A program made the position numbers and the translations under genes. Shown here piece after piece: positions 44,810 through 54,248 of a DNA stretch of 64,000 nt. The notes under the pieces are model-generated. The model ran no database searches. It had not been told where the DNA came from and saw only the letters and a list, made by a program, of their open reading frames with translations. Position 1 is the stretch's first letter; every line of letters begins with the position of its first letter. The stretch spans positions 1 to 64,000 of the forward strand of contig NZ_JAUXNK010000046.1 of assembly GCF_030682845.1 (NCBI RefSeq), given 5' to 3'. The DNA comes from Methanolobus sp. (lineage in GTDB: Archaea; Halobacteriota; Methanosarcinia; Methanosarcinales; Methanosarcinaceae).

Positions 44810-45493
44810 ATGAAATTCAAGGCCCTTGCCATTGACATAGACGGCACGATCACAGATACGGATCGCCGGCTCAGCCTGAAAGCGGTTGAAAAACTGCGCA
44901 TCCTTGATGTTCCGGTTGTTCTTGCAACGGGTAATGTACTCTGTTATGCCAGAGCTGCCTCAAAACTCATAGGGGTATGTTGTCGCATAATAGCCGAGAA
45001 TGGTGGTATTATCACAGATGGCTTTGATAAGGAACCCATAGTGTCGGATCATATACACGAGTGTGAGCAGGCCTTCAGTTTTCTTTCGCAGGTAGTACCG
45101 GACATGGAGAAACTTGACTCGTCCCTGCGAAGAACGGAGATAGTGCTCAGAAGGAACTTTGATATTGAGAGCGCGAGAGCTTTGCTGGAAACCACCGGAT
45201 TTGATGTTGAGATCATCGACACCCATTTTGCTATCCATATCAAGAGCAAAAAGATAAACAAAGGCACAGGCCTTGTAAAAATGGCTGAACTTATGGGTCT
45301 GGAAGTATCTGATTTTGTTGCAATAGGCGATTCTGTGAATGACGTCGAAATGCTTGATGTGGCAGGCTTCTCTGTCGCTGTAGGGAATGCCGATAGTGTG
45401 ACTAAAAGCGCTGCAGATCATGTTACAGGCACTACATATGGCGACGGAACAGCAGAAGCTATTGACTACCTACTTTCAAAGGGTATGCTGTGA
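44810..45493 (+). CDS. pgp: Phosphoglycolate phosphatase, archaeal type
   Basis: HAD-superfamily enzyme of the Cof type that removes phosphate from phosphoglycolate, a product of DNA-end repair. 227 residues: DIDGTIT (nucleophile Asp, motif 1), LATGN (motif 2), lysine near KKINKGTG (motif 3) and GDSVNDVEML (motif 4). Directly after radA, on the same strand with a 40-base gap, TATA-like sequence in between (CCCTTTATCTA) suggests its own promoter. Confidence 0.92.
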   Translation: MKFKALAIDIDGTITDTDRRLSLKAVEKLRILDVPVVLATGNVLCYARAASKLIGVCCRIIAENGGIITDGFDKEPIVSDHIHECEQAFSFLSQVVPDMEKLDSSLRRTEIVLRRNFDIESARALLETTGFDVEIIDTHFAIHIKSKKINKGTGLVKMAELMGLEVSDFVAIGDSVNDVEMLDVAGFSVAVGNADSVTKSAADHVTGTTYGDGTAEAIDYLLSKGML

Positions 45494-45573
45494 CCTTTTA
45501 AGCCTGAAGTGAATGGGTATAAAAAAGGCTGTAAAAAGGCTGTAAAGCCCGGGGTGAACTTGTATCCGTGGCT

Positions 45574-45846
45574 TTACAAACCTGCTTTATCTTTTAGGCT
45601 CTTGGCAAGGTTCTTGTCGACAACTATGTAGTCCTTGATAGCCCTGACAGACTCAAACGGTAACAATATGTACTGGTCATCGGTCAGGTATTTGGATGTA
45701 TCTAGACTCATATCCGGCTTTACTATCAGGTTTATCAGGTCTCCTGTTTTTACGTCCATCACTATATTGAAAAGGACACCTATTTCTGTACCATCGGTTG
45801 CCATTACCTGTTTGCTTGAAAGGTTTTTTGCAAAGACATTTGCCAT
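45574..45846 (-). CDS. PRC-barrel domain protein
   Basis: 90 residues from MANVFAKNLSSKQVMATDGTEIGVL...; the PRC-barrel fold is seen in VLFNIVMDVKTGDLINLIVKPD and YILLPFESVRAIKDYIVVD. Small proteins like this are very abundant in methanogens and bind RNA or proteins; precise function unsettled. Frame is open to 45879; the short start fits. Just downstream of the cdc48 gene by orientation, and beside a short tandem repeat (AAAAAGGCTGTA, 45526-45550). Confidence 0.85.
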   Translation of the reverse strand: MANVFAKNLSSKQVMATDGTEIGVLFNIVMDVKTGDLINLIVKPDMSLDTSKYLTDDQYILLPFESVRAIKDYIVVDKNLAKSLKDKAGL

Positions 45847-45896
45847 TATTTCATTCACCCCTGAATATAAAAGCGACACTTAAATTTTTCATATAT

Positions 45897-48134
45897 TTAT
45901 CTGTATCCTATATAAGAACTTGGTTCCTCTTTCTTTATGCCACCTTTGAACTGTGCCTGTATTCTCTCATAATACTCTACCATGTTCTCTGACAGCGTTG
46001 GTCTGACCTTGGCCAGAGCTTCCCTGAAATACTTCATGCCGACCTTCTCGCTCTCGAAGTTTTCGCGCAGTGCCAGCATCACCGCTTCTCTGCATACGGC
46101 TTCTATGTCTGAGCCAACAAAGCCTTCGGTAAGGATTGCGAGGTCATCTATACTGACGTCATCTCCCATGGGGATATTCCGGGTGTGTATCCGGAATATG
46201 TCTTTCCTGCCGGTAAGTGTGGACTGCCCTACAAGCACCAGCCTGTCAAAGCGCCCGGACCTAAGAAGTGCAGGGTCCAGCATATCGGGGCGGTTGGTGG
46301 CGGCTATCACGACTATCTCTTTCAGGGGTTCCAGGCCGTCCAGTTCTGTGAGCAACTGGTTGACTATCCTTTCAGAAACCTTGCCGTCCTCAGTCATCGC
46401 ACTGCGCATGGGTGCTATTGAATCGATCTCATCGAAGAATACTATGCAAGGAGCTACCTGTCTTGCTTTCTTGAATGTTTCGCGGATGGCTTTTTCAGAC
46501 TCGCCCACCCACTTGGAGAGCATCTGCGGTCCCTTCACACTGATGAAGTTCGCGTTAGATTCATTAGCAACTGCCTGTGCAATAAGCGTCTTTCCGGTGC
46601 CCGGCGGGCCGAACAGCAAAATACCTTTTGGGGGCCTGATGCCCATCTGAACGAACTTTTCAGGCCTTGTAAGAGGCCATTCCACTGCCTCTACAATTTC
46701 CTGCTTCGCTTTATCAAGCCCTCCCACGTCGCTCCATTTAACGGCGGGCACTTCCACAAGCACTTCTCTCATGGCAGACGGTTCTATCTCGCGAAGCGCA
46801 CCCTCAAAGTCCTCCCTGCATACATTGATGGTATCCAGGATCTCCGGCGGTATTTCTTCGTCCTCCAGGTTGATGTCAGGCAGTGCGCGCCTGAGTGACT
46901 TCATAGCAGCTTCCTGCACCAGTGCAAGAAGGTCTGCACCTACAAAGCCCTGGGTGTGCTTTGCAAGATACTCCAGCATCTCAGGTGTGACATCCTCGCG
47001 AAGTGGTACTCCCCTGGTATGGATCTGCAGTATCTCCAGACGGTCATCCGTGTCCGGGACTCCTATCTCGATTTCCCTGTCAAACCTTCCAGGCCTGCGC
47101 AGGGCCGGGTCTATGGCGTCCACACGGTTGGTGGCTCCGATGACAACTACCTGTCCTCTTTCCTCAAGGCCGTCCATCATTGTGAGGAGCTGGGCGACAA
47201 CCCTCCTTTCCACTTCACCTGTAACGTTCTGCCTCTTGGGTGCAATGGAGTCTATCTCATCAATGAATATAATAGAGGGAGCCTCTTCCTCTGCCTCCTC
47301 GAATATCTTGCGTATGCGCTCCTCGCTCTCACCATAGTATTTACCCATGATCTCGGGACCCGCAATGTAGAGGAAGTTGGCACGGGATTCATTTGCCACA
47401 GCTTTTGCAATAAGCGTCTTTCCGGTGCCCGGTGGTCCGAACAGTATGATGCCTTTGGGTGGCTCAATGTTAAGTCTCTGGAACAGCTCCGGGTGCTTCA
47501 GGGGCAACTCTATCATTTCCCTTACACGCTGTATCTCAGTGCCAAGACCTCCGATGTCCTCATAGGTGATTCCTCTTGCCGCACCGTCATATCCCCTTAC
47601 GGGTTTTTGCCTCAGTTCTATTTCAGTGAATTCACCTATTATCACAATGGTCTCGGTAGGTTCGACCTCGACGGCTATAAGCGGTATAGCCTGCCCTCCG
47701 CCCACCTGGCTGGACATTGGCTGGGTCATGGAACTGATGATGGGTATGACATCCCCTTCCACAAGAGGCCGCTTCATTATGTTCCTTTTGATTATCTCGC
47801 TAATGTGATCCCCGAATTCCATGGTCACGCCTTCCGGCGGGGCCAGGATGACCTTGGTAGCTGTTTCAACATCAGCTTTCCTGATCGTAACCCGCTCTCC
47901 AATCCCCACACCGGCATTCTGGCGGATGAATCCGTCTATGCGGACTATGCCCTGCCCCCAGTCCTGCCTCTCGGCTCTCCACACCTTGGCCGCAGTCTTT
48001 CTCTTACCCTCTATCTCCACTATGTCTCCGGGAGACAACTGCAAACTAAGAAGGGTTGTGGGGTCAAGCCTTACAATGCCCCTGCCGAAGTCGTTCGGAT
48101 GTGCTTTCTCTACTTTGATCTGTACTTCGTCCAT
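45897..48134 (-). CDS. cdc48: CDC48/VAT-type AAA ATPase
   Basis: Double-AAA unfoldase that feeds proteins to the proteasome. 745 residues: N-domain (double-psi barrel, [10 protein letters not shown]), D1 with GPPGTGKT at about 233-240 and [15 protein letters not shown]2 with GPPGTGKT at about 509-516 and [10 protein letters not shown], arginine fingers in RRPGRFDRE and RSGRFDRLV. The C-terminal end lacks the long tail of eukaryotic p97 but keeps a Tyr (SSYIGYR), as in the HbYX-like motif that docks on the proteasome. ATG 48134 follows AGGATGA; 48143 is possible. A 393-codon open frame on the opposite strand is a shadow. Confidence 0.97.
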   Translation of the reverse strand: MDEVQIKVEKAHPNDFGRGIVRLDPTTLLSLQLSPGDIVEIEGKRKTAAKVWRAERQDWGQGIVRIDGFIRQNAGVGIGERVTIRKADVETATKVILAPPEGVTMEFGDHISEIIKRNIMKRPLVEGDVIPIISSMTQPMSSQVGGGQAIPLIAVEVEPTETIVIIGEFTEIELRQKPVRGYDGAARGITYEDIGGLGTEIQRVREMIELPLKHPELFQRLNIEPPKGIILFGPPGTGKTLIAKAVANESRANFLYIAGPEIMGKYYGESEERIRKIFEEAEEEAPSIIFIDEIDSIAPKRQNVTGEVERRVVAQLLTMMDGLEERGQVVVIGATNRVDAIDPALRRPGRFDREIEIGVPDTDDRLEILQIHTRGVPLREDVTPEMLEYLAKHTQGFVGADLLALVQEAAMKSLRRALPDINLEDEEIPPEILDTINVCREDFEGALREIEPSAMREVLVEVPAVKWSDVGGLDKAKQEIVEAVEWPLTRPEKFVQMGIRPPKGILLFGPPGTGKTLIAQAVANESNANFISVKGPQMLSKWVGESEKAIRETFKKARQVAPCIVFFDEIDSIAPMRSAMTEDGKVSERIVNQLLTELDGLEPLKEIVVIAATNRPDMLDPALLRSGRFDRLVLVGQSTLTGRKDIFRIHTRNIPMGDDVSIDDLAILTEGFVGSDIEAVCREAVMLALRENFESEKVGMKYFREALAKVRPTLSENMVEYYERIQAQFKGGIKKEEPSSYIGYR

Positions 48135-48397
48135 TGAGTTCATCCTGAATATTATTTCAAATCAATAATTTGATTGTGATTGCTAGGTACTTATTTTATT
48201 TCATAGTTAAAATAGATGTGGTCTATGATCTACCCGGCAGCTTGTATTATCACTAAAAAGATTTAAATATGGATTTGTATGTATTATGCCTGAGATAAGA
48301 AACTATTCTGCGGATTCTCTATAAATTCCTTATTTATGGTGGCTCTTCAGCAGTATGGTTGAAGATCTTATTTTTCAAATAAAGGACGTGCATTGTT

Positions 48398-48607
48398 TTG
48401 TTTAACAATAATCAAGAGTCAACAGCTCCTGTAGCTGCTGGAGAAACATACGAAGTAACGATTCAGGACATCGCAAAAGAAGGCGACGGCATTGCCAGGA
48501 TAGAGGGCTTTGTTATCTTTGTGCCTCAGACCGAAGTCGGCGAGACTGTAAACATCAAGATCACCAAAGTACTGCGTAAATTTGCATTTGCAGAAAAGGA
48601 AGAATAA
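48398..48607 (+). CDS. TRAM-domain protein
   Basis: 69-residue single TRAM (OB-like) domain: [49 protein letters not shown]. Small TRAM proteins of methanogens act as RNA chaperones, notably during cold adaptation (reported for Methanolobus). Start is TTG at 48398 behind AAAGGACG. A stable hairpin terminator follows at 48616-48633. Confidence 0.9.
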   Translation: MFNNNQESTAPVAAGETYEVTIQDIAKEGDGIARIEGFVIFVPQTEVGETVNIKITKVLRKFAFAEKEE

Positions 48608-48615
48608 ACTTTTAT

Positions 48616-48645
48616 GATGGGCCAGAGCCCATCTTATTTATATTC
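48616..48645 (+). terminator. Terminator after the TRAM gene
   Basis: GATGGGC-CAGA-GCCCATC is a perfect 7-bp hairpin, followed by the T-rich run TTATTTATATT. It lies 9 bases after the stop. Confidence 0.75.
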
Positions 48646-48850
48646 AATTTTATATTTTAATTTTATATCCTTATTTACCCTTTCTTTTCAGAGAACGGAT
48701 AGTCGTCTGGTGCTTAAACAGGCATACCTCTTTTCTCCGTTGAAATTCCACGCTTCATGACTGATTCTTAAAATTGTTACTCCACATTTTAATAACCATC
48801 ACCCACATAAAGAAAATTAATATTTAGGGGAGTTTTTAGGAGGTGACAAA

Positions 48851-49099
48851 TTGGCAACAAGAATGAACGCTCTTGACTGGTTATCTCTTGCACTTGTGAT
48901 AATTGGTGGTCTCAACTGGGGTCTGATTGGTGCACTCAGGTTTGACCTTGTAGCAGCAATCTTTGGCGAGATGACTCTGCTCTCAAGAATAATCTACATC
49001 CTTGTAGGTCTGGCAGCGCTATACATGCTGTATTTCGCAACACGGGTAGGCAGCTCTGACAGGGCAGATGAAACCAGAACAACGACAGCACGCAAGTGA
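48851..49099 (+). CDS. DUF378 small membrane protein
   Basis: 82 residues with two helices: ALDWLSLALVIIGGLNWGLIGAL and LLSRIIYILVGLAALYMLYF, the DUF378 signature with N-W-G-L. TTG start at 48851 with AGGAGGTGA upstream. Tail is hydrophilic, with acidic and basic ends (SDRADETRTTTARK). Function not known; widespread in bacteria and archaea. Confidence 0.88.
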   Translation: MATRMNALDWLSLALVIIGGLNWGLIGALRFDLVAAIFGEMTLLSRIIYILVGLAALYMLYFATRVGSSDRADETRTTTARK

Positions 49100-49132
49100 G
49101 TTGTACTTATGTGTTTGAATTGATGATGGATT

Positions 49133-51280
49133 TTACTCCATCATCAGTTTTGTGAGGCTCTCTTCTGCCTCTTTTATTTCCTCAAGCTGAACAGATATGC
49201 CAAATCCGTTTCCTGTTACCTTCAGTTCGCTGCCACCTGCCGTCCCAATGACTGTATGGGGAATGTTCCCAAGCAATTTTTCAACAGCTTCAGGATCAGA
49301 GGTTGTAATGATGGCTCTGGCGTATGATTCCGAAAACAGCACGTCATCAACCCTCATCTCCTGTCCTGTGGATGTCAGGTCTACACTAGCACCCATATTC
49401 ATGCACATTTTACACAGCGCTGCTGCAAGCCCTCCAAGAGAAATATCGTGTGAAGCTGTCACCTTCCCACTTTCTACTGTCCTGATCACAGCATCGATGA
49501 TATCAGAAGCATTCTCCGGTACCCGGGGCACTTTCCCGTTCTTCTTCTTTCCTGCAAGGCTGTAGTACTCGGAACCTCCCATCTCATCCTTTGTTGTCCC
49601 GACCAGGATGATGGTATCCCCTTCGTTCACGAACACAGACCGAGGTGCGATATTCACATCGCTGATGTAGCCTATGACGCCAATGGATGGTGTGGGTGGA
49701 ATGGCAGTTCTGAACTCCTCGCTTTCGTTGTACAGGGAGACATTACCTCCCACAACCGGAATGGAAAGTTCCCTGCAGCCATCTCCTAATCCAAGGATGG
49801 CATATTTGAACTGCCAGTAGATGTCGGGTTTTTCTGGATTGCCGAAATTGAGGCAGTCTACAACGGCTATCCCCCGGGAGCCCTTAACAGCAAGGTTCAT
49901 GGCATTCTCGACCAGTGTGCCTTTTCCTCCCTGGTAGGGGTCAAGCAGCGTGTGTCTCGGGTTGCAGCCGCAGGACATTGCAATACCCTCGTTGCCGCTG
50001 ATCCTAAGAATTCCCGCATCATCTCCGGGTTTCATTACTGTCCTTAACTGGACTTCATGGTCATACTGTCTGTATATCCATTTTTTTGAAGCCACGTTGT
50101 GGGATGAGAGGACTTTGAGTACTGTTTCTTTGAGGTCTTTCGGTATTTCCGGCTTGTCGCCTTCCTCGCGGGGCGCAGGGGCCCGGGAAGGGCGCTCGAA
50201 GGTAGGTGCACCTTCAGTGAGCAGTTTTATGGGAATATCAGCGACTATATCTTCCTTGAACTCAACAGTATACTTGAGTTCTTTAGTGAGCTCTCCTATC
50301 ATACTTGCATTGAGGTCATATTTCTTTGCGACATCAAGGACTGCCTGGACATTCTGGGGTTCAACCTCAAACAGCATGCGCTCCTGTGATTCTGCTATCA
50401 GTATCTCATAGGGGACCATGCCATCCTCGCGGAGTATCACATTATCAGCGATGATGTACATCCCCAGGTTGCCCTTTGAAGCCATTTCTGAACTGGCTCC
50501 GGCAAGCCCTGCAGCTCCAAGGTCCCTGCAGGCTTTGACATATCCTTTCCTGATTATCTCAAGGGTTGCTTCTATCACCAGTTTCTCTGTAAACGGATCA
50601 CCTATCTGTATGCTTGGCCTGTCCTCTGCCTCTGATTCTTCTGAAAGGTCCCTGGACGCAAAGGATGCACCGCCAAGTCCGTCCCTGCCTGTGGTCGAAC
50701 CCATGAGGACGAGTTTGTTGCCTGCCTTTTGTGCGCATGCTGTGACTATGTCCTCTTCGCGTGCAAGACCTACGGCCACCACATTGACAAGAGGGTTACC
50801 GCTGTATGCCTCGTCAAAGAAAGCCTCTCCACGAACAACAGGCACTCCGATACAGTTTCCATATCCTGCGATGCCCTTGATGATGTGTTCGAAGAGATAC
50901 AGGTTCTTGGGACTGTTAAGCGGCCCGAAATAGAGAGGATCCATCAATGCGATGGGGCGTGCGCCCATGGATATTATGTCGCGTACAATTCCTCCAACGC
51001 CGGTAGCTGCCCCGTTATACGGGTCCACATATGAAGGATGGTTGTGACTTTCCATTCCTATGGCAAGTACCCATCCATTACCAAAACTCACAATGGCAGC
51101 ATCGTCCCCCGGTCCGATGATCACACGTTCGCCTGTGGTTGTAAAGGTTCTGAGCAGCGGCGCACTTGAGCGGTATGAGCAATGTTCGCTCCAGAGGTTC
51201 AGGAAGCACCCCTGTTCCACTAGGTTAGGTTCCCTTCCCATCTTTTCAGTAACGATCTTAAAATCATTTTCAGATAACAT
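49133..51280 (-). CDS. purL: Phosphoribosylformylglycinamidine synthase subunit PurL
   Basis: ATP-dependent amidation of FGAR to FGAM in purine synthesis, with PurQ and PurS supplied elsewhere. 715 residues of the small PurL type: [14 protein letters not shown] with the catalytic His, [38 protein letters not shown], and the second half [12 protein letters not shown] and [16 protein letters not shown]. Starts [10 protein letters not shown] at 51280. No operon partner; upstream gap has no gene. Confidence 0.96.
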   Translation of the reverse strand: MLSENDFKIVTEKMGREPNLVEQGCFLNLWSEHCSYRSSAPLLRTFTTTGERVIIGPGDDAAIVSFGNGWVLAIGMESHNHPSYVDPYNGAATGVGGIVRDIISMGARPIALMDPLYFGPLNSPKNLYLFEHIIKGIAGYGNCIGVPVVRGEAFFDEAYSGNPLVNVVAVGLAREEDIVTACAQKAGNKLVLMGSTTGRDGLGGASFASRDLSEESEAEDRPSIQIGDPFTEKLVIEATLEIIRKGYVKACRDLGAAGLAGASSEMASKGNLGMYIIADNVILREDGMVPYEILIAESQERMLFEVEPQNVQAVLDVAKKYDLNASMIGELTKELKYTVEFKEDIVADIPIKLLTEGAPTFERPSRAPAPREEGDKPEIPKDLKETVLKVLSSHNVASKKWIYRQYDHEVQLRTVMKPGDDAGILRISGNEGIAMSCGCNPRHTLLDPYQGGKGTLVENAMNLAVKGSRGIAVVDCLNFGNPEKPDIYWQFKYAILGLGDGCRELSIPVVGGNVSLYNESEEFRTAIPPTPSIGVIGYISDVNIAPRSVFVNEGDTIILVGTTKDEMGGSEYYSLAGKKKNGKVPRVPENASDIIDAVIRTVESGKVTASHDISLGGLAAALCKMCMNMGASVDLTSTGQEMRVDDVLFSESYARAIITTSDPEAVEKLLGNIPHTVIGTAGGSELKVTGNGFGISVQLEEIKEAEESLTKLMME

Positions 51281-51432
51281 TCATGTGCCTCGGTATTTAA
51301 ACTCAAGATTAACTAGGCTTTTAAAGCACCCGGAAACTAATAAACGTTTCTTTAAGGAATCCGGGGACAGTCAGATATCCTTGTGAAAATGTCATCAGAT
51401 ATCCGAAAAATACGTGATGAAGCCATCTATTT

Positions 51433-51789
51433 TTAGCACTCATTCCTGAAAGTAAGCATGTCGCCAACTTTAAGGCATGCTTTTTTTGCTTTACCTGTGT
51501 TTGTCTCGATTATGTATTTTACCTTTGTTCCGGATGAACACAGGCCTGTCCATGGACGAAGTCCGCAGATTTTAACTATCCTTTTGTCCTCATCAAGGAA
51601 TAGGACATCTATTTCAAAATTAACAAAAAGCATGTGCAACGACACTTTTTTGCTTTTATTCATAACAAAGATAAGGGCATATCCTTCCGGAATATTCTTT
51701 CTGAACATCAGGCCAAGGGCCTGCTTATATATGCTGCATGCAAATTCGGTACTTGTAGCGACATATTCACCACTAGGTTTTAATATCAT
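51433..51789 (-). CDS. DUF192 family protein
   Basis: 118 residues, the compact beta-barrel DUF192: GLMFRKNIPEGYALIFVMNKSKKVSLHMLFVNFEIDVLFLDEDKRIVKICGLRPW. No signal peptide or anchor, whereas bacterial members are often secreted. Function unknown. Divergent from the aIF1 gene, which starts 84 bases away. Confidence 0.85.
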   Translation of the reverse strand: MILKPSGEYVATSTEFACSIYKQALGLMFRKNIPEGYALIFVMNKSKKVSLHMLFVNFEIDVLFLDEDKRIVKICGLRPWTGLCSSGTKVKYIIETNTGKAKKACLKVGDMLTFRNEC

Positions 51790-51872
51790 TGTTGTTTACT
51801 TTAATCATCTATTTTAATTTAAAACTATGTAGAGTTTAAAATAGGTAATAATCCCGGAGGATAAGTCAAAAG

Positions 51873-52181
51873 ATGAGTTCTGAAATGTGTTCGGTATGTG
51901 GCCTGCCAAAGGAACTTTGCATATGCGAAGAAGTAGCGAAGGAGCAGCAAAGGATAACGGTAAAGGTAAATAGAAGGCGTTATGGGAAAGAGGTCACTGT
52001 TGTGGAAGGTTTTGATGCCCATGAGATAGATCTTCACGAACTCTCTACGTACCTGAAGTCCAAATTCGCATGTGGAGGGACTGTCAAGGGCACTGGTGTG
52101 GAACTGCAAGGTAACCACATAGGACGCATGAAGGATGTTCTGGTTGAGCGGGGTTTCTCTCCGGATCAGATAAAGGATTGA
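51873..52181 (+). CDS. Translation initiation factor aIF1 (SUI1)
   Basis: 102 residues: N-terminal zinc-type [13 protein letters not shown], then SUI1 core with [49 protein letters not shown] and [11 protein letters not shown]. It guards start-codon choice on the small ribosomal subunit. The ATG at 51873 follows GGAGGATAAG. Extended Cys ends are common in archaeal forms. Confidence 0.95.
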   Translation: MSSEMCSVCGLPKELCICEEVAKEQQRITVKVNRRRYGKEVTVVEGFDAHEIDLHELSTYLKSKFACGGTVKGTGVELQGNHIGRMKDVLVERGFSPDQIKD

Positions 52182-52298
52182 GTATCCTATTCCTTGATAT
52201 TTCTATATAACTTGTTTTCAGGACAGGGATTGTGTTCCCTGTCTTTACATTTAGTGTCTGTGTGCAGGGTATTTATTTGTTAAACACCTCTTCTATTC

Positions 52299-53471
52299 AT
52301 GATGGATATTATGAAGCGCATATATATGGACCACAGTGCAACCACGCCGGTCGATCCCCGGGTTGTGGATGCTATGCTTCCTTATTTTACGGAAAAGTTC
52401 GGTAATTCATCAAGTCTTCACTCATTCGGACAGGAAGCCGCTGAGGCGCTTTCCATGGCACGCGGCCATGTTGCAGATTCCATTGGTGCCCGGGAAGAGG
52501 AGATCATATTCACTTCAGGGGGTACTGAGTCTGATAACCTTGCTCTCCAGGGTGTCCTTTCGCGGGAACCGGGAAAAAGGCAGCATATCATCACATCGGT
52601 TCTGGAACATCCTGCCGTTCTCAGCACATGTGATTTTCTCAAGAGCATAGGACATGATGTCACATATGTGCCAGTAAGCAGTGAAGGTATTGTGGATGTG
52701 GGCGATATCGAGAGGGCCATCAGGGATGACACTGTAATCATAAGTATAATGCATGCAAACAATGAGATAGGCACCATACAGCCTATAGAAGAGATTGCGA
52801 AGATAGCAAAGGATAATGATGTGTATCTGCACACTGATGCTGTACAGTCGGTCGGCAAGATACCTGTGGATGTGGACCAGCTCGGCGTGGATATGCTCTC
52901 GATATCCTCTCACAAATTGCACGGGCCAAAAGGCGTGGGCGCCCTGTATGTGCGTGAAGGTACCAGCCTGACACCTGTCATTTTTGGTGGGGGGCATGAA
53001 TCGGGCCTGCGCCCTGGAACAGAGAACATTGCTGGTATTGTGGGCTTTGCAAAAGCCTCCTCTATTGCAAAAGAGCGCCTTGGGACTGACCCGGCCCGGA
53101 TGGGCAGACTTCGTGATGCCCTTATTAAAAAAGTATTTAATACTATTGATGATGTCCGTCTTAACGGTCATGCCACACAGAGGCTGCCGAATAATGCCAA
53201 TCTCAGTTTCAGGCACGTAGAAGGGGAATCAATGCTTATGCTGCTTGATATCGCAGGCATTGCCGTGTCTACAGGTTCTGCATGTTCTTCAAGATCCCAG
53301 CATGCATCCCATGTGTTAGACTCTATCGGGCTTGACCCGGATTACATCCATGGCTCTATCAGGATAAGTCTGGGAAGGGAAAACACCATGGATGAGGTCG
53401 ATTATCTTGCAGAGGCATTGCAGGAAACAGTGGCAAAGCTTAGGCAGATATCCTCCCCGGTAGAATGCTGA
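52299..53471 (+). CDS. nifS: Cysteine desulfurase (NifS/IscS type)
   Basis: PLP enzyme giving sulfur for Fe-S clusters from cysteine. 390 residues: YMDHSATTPVDPRVVDAMLPY, PLP lysine in SSHKLHGPKG, and the active Cys in STGSACSSRSQHASHVL. The catalytic loop is complete, so it should be active. A TATA-like TATTTATTT sits about 28 bases upstream of ATG 52299, which suggests a leaderless message; ATG 52311 (MKRIYMDHSAT) is the alternative. The scaffold gene follows 21 bases later. Confidence 0.95.
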   Translation: MMDIMKRIYMDHSATTPVDPRVVDAMLPYFTEKFGNSSSLHSFGQEAAEALSMARGHVADSIGAREEEIIFTSGGTESDNLALQGVLSREPGKRQHIITSVLEHPAVLSTCDFLKSIGHDVTYVPVSSEGIVDVGDIERAIRDDTVIISIMHANNEIGTIQPIEEIAKIAKDNDVYLHTDAVQSVGKIPVDVDQLGVDMLSISSHKLHGPKGVGALYVREGTSLTPVIFGGGHESGLRPGTENIAGIVGFAKASSIAKERLGTDPARMGRLRDALIKKVFNTIDDVRLNGHATQRLPNNANLSFRHVEGESMLMLLDIAGIAVSTGSACSSRSQHASHVLDSIGLDPDYIHGSIRISLGRENTMDEVDYLAEALQETVAKLRQISSPVEC

Positions 53472-53492
53472 ATATACACCCGGAGAAATTAC

Positions 53493-53858
53493 ATGTATTC
53501 AAAGAAGATAATTGAAGAATTCACAAATCCAAAGAACGTCGGGATAATTGAGGATGCTGATGGCGTCGGTGAGATAGGCAGTACTATCGATGGCGATGTC
53601 ATTACTGTATATATCAAGGTGGACGACGACGTGCTCAAGGATGTAAAATTCAAAACATTCGGGTGCGTCGTGGCAATCTCGACTTCCACGATGGTCACCC
53701 AGCTTGCAAAGGGGAAGACCGTTGAAGAAGCTCTTGCAATTTCCAATGAGGATGTCCAGGATGCATTGGGAGGCCTCCCAAAGGGAAAGGACAGATGCTC
53801 TGGGTTTGCTCTGGATGCATTGCATAAAGCGATTGAAGATTACCGCAATAAGTCATGA
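53493..53858 (+). CDS. nifU: NifU/IscU-type Fe-S scaffold with one ligand Cys replaced by Asp
   Basis: 121 residues: YSKKIIEEFTNPKNVG and DADGVGEIGSTIDGDVITVYI align with IscU, but the first of the three ligand cysteines (expected in GNPVCGD) is Asp33 in STIDGD. Cys58 (TFGCVVAIS) and Cys102 (KDRCSGFA) and Asp35 remain. The protein may hold clusters with oxygen or other ligands, or carry a less stable cluster. Starts by ATG 53493 after the nifS stop. The regulator gene follows 27 bases later. Confidence 0.93.
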   Translation: MYSKKIIEEFTNPKNVGIIEDADGVGEIGSTIDGDVITVYIKVDDDVLKDVKFKTFGCVVAISTSTMVTQLAKGKTVEEALAISNEDVQDALGGLPKGKDRCSGFALDALHKAIEDYRNKS

Positions 53859-53885
53859 ACAATTGAAAGAACAGGGGAAATTCCA

Positions 53886-54248
53886 GTGAAAACTACATGT
53901 GAGATCATGGTGCAAAGGGTGCTGCCTGCCATACGTGCAGAGATAGCTCGTATTATCATATCTGAGCGTGGCCGTACTCAACAGGAAGCGGCCGAGGTCC
54001 TGGGCCTCTCAAGGGCGGCCGTATCCCAGTATCTGAGTGAGAAAAGAGGAGCTGAAGTTGGCCTTTCGGAAGACACTCAGGAAGAAATACGTAAATTCAC
54101 TTTCCGGCTCATGCAGGGCTTAAGCCCTAAGGAACAGGTTGCAGGCATGTGCAATATATGTAAATATGTCCAGATGTCCGGCTGGTTGAACAAGAATGAG
54201 CCTGATGCAGGCTATTGTATCCTTTGTGGAGATTCGGAAAGTCTTTGA
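53886..54248 (+). CDS. HTH regulator with Cys-rich C-terminus
   Basis: 120 residues. N-terminal HTH (AEIARIIISERGRTQQEAAEVLGLSRAAVSQYLSEKRG) followed by a helical linker and two CxxC pairs at the end (MCNICKYVQM and YCILCGD). Four Cys could hold an Fe-S cluster or zinc, so this may read cluster status for the nifSU genes. GTG start at 53886. Its final bases TTGA carry the TTG start of the next gene (54245), so translation is coupled to nreA. COG2522-type predicted regulators look similar, but no function is known to me. Confidence 0.85.
   Translation: MKTTCEIMVQRVLPAIRAEIARIIISERGRTQQEAAEVLGLSRAAVSQYLSEKRGAEVGLSEDTQEEIRKFTFRLMQGLSPKEQVAGMCNICKYVQMSGWLNKNEPDAGYCILCGDSESL

Noticed and set aside
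45520-45560. Tandem AAAAAGGCTGTA repeat as a regulatory array
   Set aside because: Only two units in a short convergent gap; more likely slippage or part of terminators for pgp and the PRC gene.
46956-48137. 393-codon open frame on the plus strand opposite cdc48
   Set aside because: It mirrors the cdc48 codon structure (GC-skewed antisense frame), has no recognisable domain, ribosome site or promoter, while the minus-strand protein is unmistakable.
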